In this document: positions 19,574 to 30,187 of the stretch, in pieces
Layout: each line of letters starts with the position of its first letter
How positions within the stretch are numbered: the first letter of the stretch is position 1
Assembly: GCA_026393095.1 (NCBI GenBank)
Contig: JAPLAV010000019.1
Span: 1 to 53,110 of the forward strand
DNA from: Actinomycetota bacterium
Lineage (GTDB): Bacteria > Actinomycetota > Actinomycetes > S36-B12 > UBA5976
Direction: 5' to 3'
DNA length: 53,110 nucleotides
Translations under genes and position numbers: made by a program
The notes under the pieces: model-generated
Seen by the model: the letters and a program-made list of their open reading frames with translations, nothing else
Told to the model about the DNA's origin: nothing
The model's database searches: none

Positions 19574-20177
19574 GTTGTACCAAATCGATTCCATCTGTCC
19601 TCGCTGAAGTAACTAGCTGCAGCACGTTTGCTTCAGGTACAGCAACCACCACAGTTGTGACTCCTCCAAAGTTTGAGTTAATTTCATCTACCCACACAAC
19701 CGATGTTTTTGGAATAATTAACGTTGAACTCATTTTTATTGGATCACTAAACCAGATATCGACCCAATCATTAGTTTTTAAAGATGGTGGTAAATGACCA
19801 TTCGAGATACTAAGAGCTACATTTCTTAGATTTGACTTAGTTCCTATATTTTCAGGTCTTAATAGATGTCCAGGTGCCAATGGCTCCAAAGCAGATTTGC
19901 CAATTACTTCACTTTCTTTATTTAAGTAATTACTAGCAACTTGCCCTAAATCAACTCTGATTAATTCAACATTTTGCTCATCAATAACTTGTCCAGCTGC
20001 AATTGAGGTTGAACTGACCCATACTTCTTGCCTTTTGCCTGCTTGCTCTGCATTGAAATAAAGTGCCAAACTGGCAATTAAAGATGTGGCCAAACCCGCA
20101 ATCATATAAATTTTTTGAGAATTCTTTAGTTTCAACTGACTAGATTTTTGTATTCCATTTTTCTTTAACTTAATCAT
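19563..20177 (-). CDS. SAF domain protein (CpaB/RcpC-like)
   Basis: N-terminal TM helix; SSTSIAAGQVIDEQNVELIRVDLGQV...LAPGHLLRPENI SAF pattern. Confidence 0.8.
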   Translation of the reverse strand: MIKLKKNGIQKSSQLKLKNSQKIYMIAGLATSLIASLALYFNAEQAGKRQEVWVSSTSIAAGQVIDEQNVELIRVDLGQVASNYLNKESEVIGKSALEPLAPGHLLRPENIGTKSNLRNVALSISNGHLPPSLKTNDWVDIWFSDPIKMSSTLIIPKTSVVWVDEINSNFGGVTTVVVAVPEANVLQLVTSARTDGIDLVQREN

Positions 20178-20706
20178 TGATATCTCTATCTTTACTAATA
20201 TATGCGATATTTTGATTAAAGAATGAGATTACTGAGTTATTGCAACTGAGATCAAAATGATCTAAGTACACTCCAAGTATTTTTCCTGAAATTACTTTTT
20301 TACTTTCTAGATGTACCGCAATCTGATTCTGCTCCATTTGATTAGACCTTAATAGGGATTGAAAATTCCACTTGCTTTGAAGAATTGTGGGCGGAATAGA
20401 TTTATTACCTAGATCTTTAATTGCTTGAATTGACCAATTGGGAATTGCTAGTTCTTTCTCGCCAATTTCCAAACAAATATGATCTGCTGCAATTTCTAAT
20501 AGAATTCCTGTGAAGTTGTCTCGAGATTTAACTTCTATTGTTATCTCACTGTTTACTTTTGTTCGTAATCGATCGAATAAAGTTTGCTGAAAGTGCTCGG
20601 TTCTAATTTGGGACTGAAGTGAAAAGCTATCTTTTTGCATCAGAAAACTGCTTGCCTGAAGTTCAAGATTTCGCTCTAGTTCAAAAAGATAATTATCATT
20701 CACCAA
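20170..20706 (-). CDS. conserved hypothetical protein of the SAF/CpaE-like module
   Basis: 178 aa ORF overlapping the SAF gene by 8 nt; two beta-rich repeats (EITIEVKSRDNFTGILLEIAADHICLEI; IAVHLESKKVISGKILGVYLDHFDL). Confidence 0.65.
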   Translation of the reverse strand: MVNDNYLFELERNLELQASSFLMQKDSFSLQSQIRTEHFQQTLFDRLRTKVNSEITIEVKSRDNFTGILLEIAADHICLEIGEKELAIPNWSIQAIKDLGNKSIPPTILQSKWNFQSLLRSNQMEQNQIAVHLESKKVISGKILGVYLDHFDLSCNNSVISFFNQNIAYISKDRDIND

Positions 20707-20851
20707 AGCATTGTTAAATACTTATTCTTTCGCTTCAATCTAAATGGGGCAAATATGTCCTAGTAAACCGAAAGGATTACTTAGTTTGACCAATATTGAT
20801 TTTTGTTTCATCTTTATCACTCAATTTTCAAAATAATCATGGGGAGCTTAA

Positions 20852-21331
20852 TTGAAGATAATAAAGAGTGAAAAACAAACAATAGGTCAAGTTCTTTTGC
20901 ACTTAAGCCCAGTTGCTATCAAGGGAAGCAAATGGATTCAAACAGAAATTGATTTACAAATGACAATTTCTCCCAATAGGCCAAACTACTCATTCAAAAC
21001 TGTAAATGGATTACCAGAACCAGAAGCTTGGACTAAACAATTAGCTACTGGAATTGCTGAAGTCTTGGTTGGTGAAAGACCAGTATTTCAATTAATGCGC
21101 TGGGTCTCTTTTGATGTTTACCGCGAAATTGACAGACAAATTCAACCTAAAAATGAATTGCATGCAAAACGATCAAGACCATTTGTAAGAAGTTTAAGAA
21201 TTGAGACACCAAGTGAAAAAGTGGTAGAGGCAACAGCTGTAATCCAAAAAGGTATTCGAGGACGAGGAATGGGTTTAAGACTAGAAGCAGAAAACGATCG
21301 CTGGCGTTGTACCCAACTTTTAGTTGCTTAG
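20852..21331 (+). CDS. Rv3235 family protein
   Basis: Small protein convergent with sec[28 protein letters not shown] pattern; TTG start. Confidence 0.7.
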   Translation: MKIIKSEKQTIGQVLLHLSPVAIKGSKWIQTEIDLQMTISPNRPNYSFKTVNGLPEPEAWTKQLATGIAEVLVGERPVFQLMRWVSFDVYREIDRQIQPKNELHAKRSRPFVRSLRIETPSEKVVEATAVIQKGIRGRGMGLRLEAENDRWRCTQLLVA

Positions 21332-24024
21332 TTACTTGCTCCGTGGCAACGTTTATATTTCTTTCCTGAACCACAAGGACACAGTTCGTTTCTACCAACT
21401 TCTGCAACCCCACTTGCTTTAACTACTTGGGATGCTGGAGCAACTTCGCCATCAATGGAAGGTGCGCTATAGGAAAGATTTTGTTGTTTCTCAACTTTCG
21501 TGAATCCCTTTGCTTCAACTGATTCTTGATTTTCCTGAACTTGAACTTGGGCATTAAAAGTGAATCCGACTACTTGTTCTTTAATTGCTTCCATCATGAC
21601 AACAAATAAGTCGTATCCTTCTTTTTGGTACTCAACTAAAGGATCTCTTTGTCCCATAGCGCGAAGTCCGATACCTTCTTGTAAGTAATCCATTTCATAT
21701 AAATGTTCGCGCCATTTTCTATCAAGCACACTAAGTACTACTTGGCGTTCTAATTCACGCATCACTTTTGGAGTCAAGAGTGCTTCTCGTGTTCTATAAG
21801 CTTGAGCCGCATCTTTTCTAAAAGCATCTAACAAAACTTCTTGATCAATAGAACCACCATTTTGTTGTTTCAAAGTGTCTAGAGAAATAGCTATTGGATA
21901 CAGATTCTTAAGGGCCAGTGTTAACTGGTCTAGATCCCATTGCTCTGGGTAACCTTCACTAGTTGCAGCTAGAACGTAGGCTTGAATGGTTTCGTCAATG
22001 AATTCAAGTATTTGTTCCGATAAGTCTTGGCCTTCTAAAACTCTTGATCGTTCGGCATAAATTACTTGACGTTGTCTGTTTAAAACTTCATCATATTTAA
22101 GAACGTTTTTTCTAATTTCAAAGTTTTGTTGTTCAACTTGTGTTTGAGCATTTCTAATGGCTGTTGTAACCATTTTTGCTTCAATAGGAACATCGTCTGG
22201 AACATTAAATCTTCTTAAGAATGCATCAACTAATTCGCCCTTAAATCTTCGCATCAGTTCGTCTTGTAAAGATAGGTAAAATCTTGATTCGCCAGGATCT
22301 CCTTGACGACCAGATCTTCCTCTTAACTGATTATCAATTCGTCTTGATTCATGTCTTTCTGTTCCTAATACATAAAGTCCACCTAAGGCAGATACTTCGT
22401 TATGTTCTGCTTCAACTCTTTGCGCAGCTAGTTTTACTTCTTCAATGTATGCGTGGTTATAAGCATCTAAATCAACATCAGGGTCTAAACCTTTTTGCAT
22501 TAAGGCAGCATTTGCCAGGAATTCAGGATTTCCACCCAGCATGATGTCTGTTCCTCGACCTGCCATATTTGTGGCAACTGTTACTGAACCTTTGCGACCA
22601 GCTTGCGCAACAATTGCAGCTTCGCGTTCGTGATTCTTAGCATTCAATACTTCGTGTGGAATGCCACGTTTTTTTAGTAAACCGCTTAAATATTCTGATC
22701 TTTCAACAGAAGTTGTTCCCACTAAAACTGGTTGACCTTTTTCATGTCGAGCAAACAAATCTTCCACAACTGCAATAAATTTTGCTTCTTCGGTTCTATA
22801 AATTAAATCTGATTGATCTTTTCTAATCATTGATTTATTAGTTGGAATTTGGACAACCCCAAGTTTGTAAATCTTGTCAAATTCTGCAGCCTCTGTCATC
22901 GCTGTTCCAGTCATACCGGAAAGCTTTGAATACATTCTGAAATAATTTTGTAGAGTAATTGTTGCTAAAGTTTGATTTTCTTGTTTGATTTCAACATTTT
23001 CTTTTGCCTCAATAGCTTGATGCATTCCTTCGTTATATCTACGTCCTTGAAGCATTCTTCCTGTGTGTTCATCAACGATTAATACTTCGCCATTCATCAC
23101 TACATAGTCTTTATCGCGTTTGAATAATTCTTTTGCTTTTAATGCATTGTTTAGATAACCGATTAAAGGAGTATTTACAGATTCATAAAGGTTGTCTATT
23201 TTAAGTGATTTCTCAACTGTGGCAATACCTTCTTCTAAAACACCTACAGTTCTTTTTCGAATATCTACTTCATAATCTTTACCAGGCTGCATTGTGCTAA
23301 CAATTCGAGCAAAATCTTTATAGTAAGCATTTGTGCCATCAACTGGTCCGCTGATAATTAATGGAGTTCTTGCTTCGTCAATCAAAATAGAGTCGACTTC
23401 GTCAACAACGGCGAAGTTGTAGCCACGTTGAACGCGATCTGCTGGAGACCAGGCCATGTTGTCTCTTAAATAATCAAAACCAAATTCATTATTTGTTCCA
23501 TAAGTGATGTCACATAGATATGCACCTCTTCTATCTGCACTTTCCATATTGGGGCTAATTGTGCCAACGGTTAATCCTAAGAAGCGATGAATTCTTCCCA
23601 TCCATTCAGCATCTCGATGAGCAAGATAATCATTAACGGTTACAACATGTACACCTTTGCCACTTAAAGCATTTAAATATGCTGGCAATGTTGATACAAG
23701 AGTTTTTCCTTCACCGGTTCTCATTTCAGAAATATTTCCAAGATGAAGAGCTGCTCCACCCATTAATTGCACGTCGTAATGTCTTTGCCCAAGAGTTCGT
23801 AAGGATGCTTCTCTTACTGTGGCAAAAGCTTCTGGCAATAAGTCATCTAGTGATTCACCATTTTGAACACGTTGTTTGTAAGAACTTGTTAAGGATTTAA
23901 GTTGTTCATCACTTAGTTTTTTGATATCTGATTCAAGGGCATTTACTTGTTTGGCAAGACTTTCTAATTTGCGCAGGATTCGACCCTCTCCTGCACGCAA
24001 TATCTTGTCCAGCACTAAAACCAC
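21328..24024 (-). CDS. secA: preprotein translocase ATPase SecA
   Basis: [56 protein letters not shown] zinc motif [14 protein letters not shown]. Confidence 0.98.
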   Translation of the reverse strand: MVLVLDKILRAGEGRILRKLESLAKQVNALESDIKKLSDEQLKSLTSSYKQRVQNGESLDDLLPEAFATVREASLRTLGQRHYDVQLMGGAALHLGNISEMRTGEGKTLVSTLPAYLNALSGKGVHVVTVNDYLAHRDAEWMGRIHRFLGLTVGTISPNMESADRRGAYLCDITYGTNNEFGFDYLRDNMAWSPADRVQRGYNFAVVDEVDSILIDEARTPLIISGPVDGTNAYYKDFARIVSTMQPGKDYEVDIRKRTVGVLEEGIATVEKSLKIDNLYESVNTPLIGYLNNALKAKELFKRDKDYVVMNGEVLIVDEHTGRMLQGRRYNEGMHQAIEAKENVEIKQENQTLATITLQNYFRMYSKLSGMTGTAMTEAAEFDKIYKLGVVQIPTNKSMIRKDQSDLIYRTEEAKFIAVVEDLFARHEKGQPVLVGTTSVERSEYLSGLLKKRGIPHEVLNAKNHEREAAIVAQAGRKGSVTVATNMAGRGTDIMLGGNPEFLANAALMQKGLDPDVDLDAYNHAYIEEVKLAAQRVEAEHNEVSALGGLYVLGTERHESRRIDNQLRGRSGRQGDPGESRFYLSLQDELMRRFKGELVDAFLRRFNVPDDVPIEAKMVTTAIRNAQTQVEQQNFEIRKNVLKYDEVLNRQRQVIYAERSRVLEGQDLSEQILEFIDETIQAYVLAATSEGYPEQWDLDQLTLALKNLYPIAISLDTLKQQNGGSIDQEVLLDAFRKDAAQAYRTREALLTPKVMRELERQVVLSVLDRKWREHLYEMDYLQEGIGLRAMGQRDPLVEYQKEGYDLFVVMMEAIKEQVVGFTFNAQVQVQENQESVEAKGFTKVEKQQNLSYSAPSIDGEVAPASQVVKASGVAEVGRNELCPCGSGKKYKRCHGASN

Positions 24025-24105
24025 GATTATTTTCCTTTAATTAGCAGTGTCTGAAGTAAGCCAAGTCCTATGTTACGCAATTGCACTTTATCCAAATCTA
24101 AAGAC

Positions 24106-24480
24106 CTATATTCCCTTTAATTTGCTCACATCAGACGCAGACAAAACAGAATCATCCCGATGTCTATGGAATCGTCGTCGATCTGCGGTTTTTCGCAGTT
24201 GTTCCACCAATCTCTTCATTGCATGGTCCAAACAAGAATTCATATCAGATCCTTCTGATTGTGATCGAAGGTTAGTACCAGCACCTTTAGCTGTTAAATC
24301 TATTTGAAATTCAACTTTCTTTTGTCTCTTGTTTTCTCGATGAGTAACTTCAACATCTAATAGGGCAATATTGATTCCAAATTTTTCTAATTTGGCACTT
24401 TGTTTAATGACATATTCTTTGAAATCATCTTTTATATCTGCGTGTCTTCCGTGAATCACAATTTCCACAACACACCTCAA
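24106..24480 (-). CDS. hpf: ribosome hibernation factor, short HPF/RaiA form
   Basis: S30AE fold pattern (VEIVIHGRHADIKDDFKEYVIKQSAKLEKF...DHAMKRLVEQLRKTADRRRFHRHR); 124 aa with no C-terminal dimerisation domain. Confidence 0.88.
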   Translation of the reverse strand: MRCVVEIVIHGRHADIKDDFKEYVIKQSAKLEKFGINIALLDVEVTHRENKRQKKVEFQIDLTAKGAGTNLRSQSEGSDMNSCLDHAMKRLVEQLRKTADRRRFHRHRDDSVLSASDVSKLKGI

Positions 24481-24543
24481 TCTGATTACTTTAGTCTAAT
24501 GCATTTGGCTTATCGACCTGTTTACTGAGCAGTTATAGGCAGA

Positions 24544-25179
24544 TTAGTGATTCGAGGCTAAAATAACGCAAGCTTTGATTTTAATCTTTTTTGCTCTTAA
24601 AGCAAAAATACTCTGAGTAATTGAAGTGCCTGTAGTGATTAAATCATCAACAATAATTACTGGTTTTATTTCTGCAAAGTTAGCTTTAAAGGCACTTTCT
24701 GTGTTCAATTTTCGCTGTTGAAAGTTTAAACTTGCTTGATCTTGTCTTTCTCTACAATTGATGAGCAATCGTTTTTCGTAAATAAATCTCTTGCCAGCTA
24801 ACAAGCAAGCTGTCTCAGTCATCAAACTAATTGGATCAAATCCTCTTTTTTGAAGAGCTTTGTTTGTACTCGGAACATTGACTACTTTTACTTGCTGATG
24901 TTTAGAAAAGAACCTTAGTCCAACTGAAATAACTTTTGAAAAAGGTTGTACAAGATTTGACACTCCCTCATCTTTATATGAAGTTATTAATTCCGAAAAG
25001 GTCTTATCCTTTGTTGTCATTGTCAAAATTGGAACACATTGAATGTATTGTATTTTTGCTAGGTCTAAATTCGAAATTAAACATTCATGGCAAATTATCT
25101 CTTCGACTTTTCCACAGAAATAGCAGTAATTCTGTGATAAAAGACCGGTTAGATCACTTATGAAAGAGTTGAGTTGCAT
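24544..25179 (-). CDS. ComF family phosphoribosyltransferase
   Basis: Zinc-type CYFCGKVEEIICHEC and PRPP motif VIIVDDLITTGTSITQ. Confidence 0.9.
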   Translation of the reverse strand: MQLNSFISDLTGLLSQNYCYFCGKVEEIICHECLISNLDLAKIQYIQCVPILTMTTKDKTFSELITSYKDEGVSNLVQPFSKVISVGLRFFSKHQQVKVVNVPSTNKALQKRGFDPISLMTETACLLAGKRFIYEKRLLINCRERQDQASLNFQQRKLNTESAFKANFAEIKPVIIVDDLITTGTSITQSIFALRAKKIKIKACVILASNH

Positions 25180-25256
25180 TAATGAATCTTGAATTAATTA
25201 AAGATATTTATAAATCAGCAGTTATAGAATTGTGGAAAAATACGCCTTGTGGATAA
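25108..25256. promoter_or_regulatory. cluster of three DnaA-box-like 9-mers
   Basis: TTTTCCACA at 25108-25116 (+), TTTTCCACA at 25231-25239 (-), TTATCCACA at 25248-25256 (-), in and beside an AT-rich spacer. Confidence 0.5.
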
Positions 25257-26924
25257 TTATCCTGGGTAAGCCGCGTTTACCAAATTTCCTCTACTAATCC
25301 ATTCGCCGCTAATTCTTTCCAGAATAGATCCGTCTTCTAGAGTCAAATACGTTGGTTTCTTAATAACACTTGCAAGATTTCGTGAACCAATTTGAGAATA
25401 AAGTGATTTAGAAAATCCCGTGAAGGAATCGATTGAGTAGATATTTGCTGGTTCCGAGAAATTGTCTAGGTATAAGACAATTTCGGAATCCTGCCATGTT
25501 GCTTGCGCAACTGAATATCCATCTCTAATTAATTTTCTGACATTAATAATTTTTATACTCTGATCGTCTCTAACAATCGTGCCTATTCGTAATTCAGTTC
25601 CATAAACAGTGTTAGTAATAAGCAAAGCTCTAACTCCATCGGGTGAAGGAATAACATCAATTACATTTTGTTTATCAATACCATCAATAGATACATTAAT
25701 CACCCGATTTTTTTGAATGACAGAAATTTGGTTTACCCCTGTGACCCAAATGGCGTCAAAAATATCTGAATGAGGAATTCTAAATCCTTGACCTTCAACT
25801 ATTACACGTCTGGGGGTTTCAGCAGAACTATTTTGCACCACAAGTTTAGTTCTATCTTCTGTTACAGCGGCTAAAATATTTTCATCTCTATTTGCAGTTG
25901 CTGCAAACCATCTACCTGAATTGAAATAATCATCAGAAATTGCTGAAACCAATTCGGTACTGATTCTGAAAATCTTTCCATCTTGAATTGCTAAAGCATC
26001 AGCTTCACGATTGGAGTCAGGTGAGAACTTTTCCCAAAGTGTCATGCTTTGTCTAATTGGAGTATTTGGAACAATTAACGATTGACTACCAACATTTATT
26101 CTCACTGTTCTGATTTCAGGGATCCTTGAAAGTGTTTTAACAATTTGAGCAGATAAAACTTCTCTCAAGAATGGCTCGGCATTTAATACTGATTCATTCA
26201 AGGAAACGGTGGCTAAGCCGTTATTTATTGGAACCGAATTTATTGCCAAAGTAGTCCCAACTGGGAATGCTGATCTAACTGCTCCAGTTAGATTTTCGCC
26301 AGGTCCTGCCAGAAGTAATTGCATGAGCCTGGTTGCATTTCCTGTTGTTGATCTAGGTAAAACCACTATGTCTGGAGTGAGAGTTTTAAGTGATGAATCA
26401 GGAAACCAAAGTGGAAATGTCGTGAAACTTCTATTTAAATCTGCGCGAGAAATCAATAGACCTTTGATATCTAAATTGATTCTCCACTCATTATCTACTT
26501 TCTTTAACCTAAATTCTTGGACTAATTGAGAATCTGGTTCGCTCAATGTAATTCTTGATCGATCATCAATAACAGAATTGAGTGGAGCCGTAAAAACTGC
26601 GGAATTACTTTGAGTTAAGTTAAGTCGACCTTGTCCTTCATAAACTTGAATCTGTTGTGTTGGTTGCCAAGTATCTTGTAACTCTGGAATGAGATATTCC
26701 CTAGCAATTTTAAAATCATTTTCACTTGATGCTGATGCGTTTAGAAAACCTGAAACTATTTCCTCGGGGGTCATTCCTTCTTGTGGCAAACTTGCAATTA
26801 CACGAACAATTGAACCTTCTGGAACTGAACCTAATATTGAGCCTTCTTGAATTGAACTATTTTTAGGAATATTTCCACAAGCAACTAAAGCTAAAGAAAT
26901 TAAAACGATGAAATACTTTTTCAT
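25257..26924 (-). CDS. lpqB: lipoprotein LpqB
   Basis: Lipobox ALVACGNIP, GerMN-type segment, position directly after mtrB. Confidence 0.9.
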   Translation of the reverse strand: MKKYFIVLISLALVACGNIPKNSSIQEGSILGSVPEGSIVRVIASLPQEGMTPEEIVSGFLNASASSENDFKIAREYLIPELQDTWQPTQQIQVYEGQGRLNLTQSNSAVFTAPLNSVIDDRSRITLSEPDSQLVQEFRLKKVDNEWRINLDIKGLLISRADLNRSFTTFPLWFPDSSLKTLTPDIVVLPRSTTGNATRLMQLLLAGPGENLTGAVRSAFPVGTTLAINSVPINNGLATVSLNESVLNAEPFLREVLSAQIVKTLSRIPEIRTVRINVGSQSLIVPNTPIRQSMTLWEKFSPDSNREADALAIQDGKIFRISTELVSAISDDYFNSGRWFAATANRDENILAAVTEDRTKLVVQNSSAETPRRVIVEGQGFRIPHSDIFDAIWVTGVNQISVIQKNRVINVSIDGIDKQNVIDVIPSPDGVRALLITNTVYGTELRIGTIVRDDQSIKIINVRKLIRDGYSVAQATWQDSEIVLYLDNFSEPANIYSIDSFTGFSKSLYSQIGSRNLASVIKKPTYLTLEDGSILERISGEWISRGNLVNAAYPG

Positions 26925-28540
26925 TGTTTAGCAATCTTTGTATCAGGATCAAGCATTTCTTGAAGAGCAGACATATCTAATTCATATTTTTCTTCGCTAC
27001 CTATTCCTAGTGGCAATGAAGAGCTACTGATTGCTTTATGTGCAATTCTGGGCAAAGTCAATCGAAACATTGTTCCTTTACCAGGAGAGCCCCAAACATC
27101 AATCCAACCTGAATGCAATCTTGCATCTTCTAAAGCAATCGCTAAACCTAAACCTGTTCCACCTGTTGTTCTGGCGCGCGCAGGATCTGCTCTCCAGAAT
27201 CTATTAAATACAAGAGAGGACTCTCCTGGTTCTAAACCTGGACCTTTATCCTTAACAACTACCGCAATGGTGTCTTCGTCACTTCCAATTTCAACTTCAA
27301 TCGGTTTTCCTTCGCCATATTCTGATGCATTAGAAATGAGATTTCTTAACACTCTTTCAATTCTTCTTTGATCTAATTCAATCTCTGGAGCACTTCCCGT
27401 GATAACAACAGGAGTTTCTTGTTTAGCTAACAAATTTGAAAGAGAGTCAGCAGTCTTTTCGATAACATCTTTTATGTTGACCATATTTAGACTTAAATCT
27501 GCAGCTCCTGCATCAAATCTACTTATTTCTAATAATTGTGAAAGCAAAATTTCGAATCTCTCAATTTGAGTGCTTAATAACTCTGCAGCTCTAGCGGTTT
27601 CTCCCGTGTATTGATCCCGTGATTCGTATAGAACATCTGCAGCCATTCGCACTGTTGTTAATGGAGTTCTAAGTTCGTGGGAAACATCCGAAACGAATCT
27701 TTTTTGCATTCGAGACATTTGCTCTAATTGACCGATTTGGTGCTGAATAGATGCAGCCATTGAGTTGAAGGAACCCGCTAATTTAGCTAAATCATCTTCT
27801 CCACTAACTGGCACTCGTTCATTTAGTAAACCCATACGTAATCGCTCTGCTGCGTCAGCAGTTTTACGCACCGGCGACAACACAGATCTAGTCAAATACC
27901 AAACCAATATTAGAAGTCCAAAAATTAAGAATATTCCTGTTGCTAATACTGCAGAGCGAATAATTCCGATGGTTTCTTCTTCTTTATCAAGTGGAAAGAG
28001 TAAGAACAAGGAATAGTTTTCTACGTTGTTAATTTTGATTGGTGCTGCTACAACAAGTCCTGGAATTTTTCGACCATCTAAGTAATTAATCTCGGTGTAA
28101 GCCCAAAGTAATTTTTCAGTCTTTTCAACTCGACTTCTTAAATCTTCACTTACACTATTTTCAGCTACTAGATTTGTTCCCCGCTCAGGCAAACCTTGTT
28201 TAGAAATGTCAGAAGATGCTAAAAATAAAACATCATAAAGTCCAGATTGACCTGCTCTAACCGCTAAAGCTGTAACAGCTGTGTCGACAACCGTTGAAAT
28301 ATTTGGCGCACCAGCTCCGGTGTCAGTTGCTGTTACGACTTTTTGAGCTTCATTTATTGCCGATGAGGCTTCTGTAATTGAAGATGATTCTTTAGAAGTA
28401 AGAATTCCTGATGAAACTCGATTGATAAGGATAAGTCCAATAACTGTTACCAAAATGGTAGAAACGATGAAAGTTGTAGCAATAATTCTTAAACTTAAAG
28501 ACTTATTCCACGCTTGTTTAAATTGATAAAAATACTTCAC
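26921..28540 (-). CDS. mtrB: sensor histidine kinase MtrB
   Basis: Two TM helices, HAMP, H-box FVSDVSHELRTPLTTVRM, N/G boxes; follows mtrA. Confidence 0.95.
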   Translation of the reverse strand: MKYFYQFKQAWNKSLSLRIIATTFIVSTILVTVIGLILINRVSSGILTSKESSSITEASSAINEAQKVVTATDTGAGAPNISTVVDTAVTALAVRAGQSGLYDVLFLASSDISKQGLPERGTNLVAENSVSEDLRSRVEKTEKLLWAYTEINYLDGRKIPGLVVAAPIKINNVENYSLFLLFPLDKEEETIGIIRSAVLATGIFLIFGLLILVWYLTRSVLSPVRKTADAAERLRMGLLNERVPVSGEDDLAKLAGSFNSMAASIQHQIGQLEQMSRMQKRFVSDVSHELRTPLTTVRMAADVLYESRDQYTGETARAAELLSTQIERFEILLSQLLEISRFDAGAADLSLNMVNIKDVIEKTADSLSNLLAKQETPVVITGSAPEIELDQRRIERVLRNLISNASEYGEGKPIEVEIGSDEDTIAVVVKDKGPGLEPGESSLVFNRFWRADPARARTTGGTGLGLAIALEDARLHSGWIDVWGSPGKGTMFRLTLPRIAHKAISSSSLPLGIGSEEKYELDMSALQEMLDPDTKIAKQ

Positions 28541-29205
28541 GGACCAGCCTTGTAGCCAACGCCTCTTACTGTCATGACGATTTCTGGATTCTCAGGATCA
28601 TGTTCAACTTTAGCTCTAAGTCTTTGCACATGCACGTTAACTAATCTTGTATCTGCCGGATTTCGGTAATGCCAAACATCTGTCAAAAGTTGTTCGCGGG
28701 TATAAACTTGCCAAGGTTTTCTTGCCAAAGCAAGAAGTAAATCAAATTCTAATGGAGTTAAGGAAATATCTTTACCATTTCTTTTTACACTATGGCCTAC
28801 AACGTCAATTGTTAAATCAGCTAAGGTTAGTAACTCTGCTTTGACATCTTCTTTTCGCAATCTTGCTTTAATTCTTGCCACAAGTTCTTTAGGTTTAAAT
28901 GGTTTTACTATGTAATCATCTGCGCCAGATTCCAAACCTTTTACAACATCCAAGGTGTCACCTCGAGCGGTCAACATAACTATTGGCACACCTGATTCAG
29001 ATCTAATTCTTTTACAAACTTCTATTCCATCAATTCCCGGCAACATCAAATCAAGTAACACAAGATCGGGTTTGGTTTCCTTAAATATCCCTTGGGCTTT
29101 GGAACCATCGTCACAAAACAAGGCTTCATAGCCTTCTGCCCTTAACACAATTCCCAACATTTCAGAAAGAGCTTGGTCATCATCGACTACTAATACGCGA
29201 GCCAT
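28537..29205 (-). CDS. mtrA: response regulator MtrA
   Basis: RVLVVDDDQALSEML receiver, PDLVLLDLMLPGIDG, OmpR-type winged helix; 4-nt overlap with mtrB. Confidence 0.96.
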   Translation of the reverse strand: MARVLVVDDDQALSEMLGIVLRAEGYEALFCDDGSKAQGIFKETKPDLVLLDLMLPGIDGIEVCKRIRSESGVPIVMLTARGDTLDVVKGLESGADDYIVKPFKPKELVARIKARLRKEDVKAELLTLADLTIDVVGHSVKRNGKDISLTPLEFDLLLALARKPWQVYTREQLLTDVWHYRNPADTRLVNVHVQRLRAKVEHDPENPEIVMTVRGVGYKAGP

Positions 29206-29254
29206 GATGCAATGTTGTCACCCCATCTGTGACAAAATCAAAGTGGAGGTAGAT

Positions 29255-30187
29255 ATGACTCAAGGTCCTGGCCCAAATTTGATTCCTTTAACGAAATTAA
29301 CCCTCAGTGAAATTTTGAGTGGATCTTTGAACTCCCTAAGACGAATGCCTAAAACACTTTTAGGAATTGGATTATTCTCCGGATTCATTATTGGTTTGAG
29401 CAATATCATTGCCACCGCTTTAGTTGTGCAAAGTGGTGAATCATTAAAAATGCCAGAATTACCAAATCCATCTGAAGTTATTACCCAACAACAAATTCAA
29501 GAACTAGTTTCAGCACTTGCGCCAACACTTAGAGTTGGAGTTATAACTGCAGTTGTTTTATTCATTGTGCAAGCTGTAACTGCAGGAATGTTTACTCATG
29601 TTGTTGGAAATGCCATCATTGGTAAGAAAATTAACGTGACAGAATCTTGGCAAAAAACAAGACCACAATTGCTGCGAGTTATTGGACTTTCAATTATTTC
29701 TTTCCTGTTGCCAACATCTGCCATTTTTATAGGGCTATTTATTGGTGTGGCACTTGCAGGCATTAACTCAATACTTGTTTTTGTTGGCTTAGGAATTGGA
29801 CTTTCTGCTGCCATTTATTGCTGGATTGGGTTATACGTAAGTATTCCAACTTTGGTTTTGGAAGATTCTAAATTTCTGGTTGCTTTTAAGCGTTCTTTCT
29901 ATTTGGCAAGAACAAATACATTCAGAGTTTTAGGAATTGGGATTATGGGAATAATTACCAGTCAAGCCATATCAATTGTCGTTTCAACACCTTTTGCATT
30001 ATTTGCCCAAACAAATGCAACAGAAGATCCAACAACTTCTTCAATTTTTATGTCTTCGATGGGCTCAATTTTGGGCTACACCGTGATGTTGCCATTTATT
30101 GCAGCATTTACCACATTGTTATATACAGATTTAAGAATTAGAAAAGAAAATATTGCTACAGATTTAGATAAAGCTAAAAATCAGTAA
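29255..30187 (+). CDS. multi-TM membrane protein of unknown function
   Basis: ATG at 29255 preceded by GGAGGTAG; six or so TM segments. Confidence 0.75.
   Translation: MTQGPGPNLIPLTKLTLSEILSGSLNSLRRMPKTLLGIGLFSGFIIGLSNIIATALVVQSGESLKMPELPNPSEVITQQQIQELVSALAPTLRVGVITAVVLFIVQAVTAGMFTHVVGNAIIGKKINVTESWQKTRPQLLRVIGLSIISFLLPTSAIFIGLFIGVALAGINSILVFVGLGIGLSAAIYCWIGLYVSIPTLVLEDSKFLVAFKRSFYLARTNTFRVLGIGIMGIITSQAISIVVSTPFALFAQTNATEDPTTSSIFMSSMGSILGYTVMLPFIAAFTTLLYTDLRIRKENIATDLDKAKNQ

Noticed and set aside
22284-22544. Plus-strand 86-aa ORF antisense to secA
   Set aside because: Shadow ORF opposite a conserved core gene, Leu/Gln-rich with no recognisable domain.
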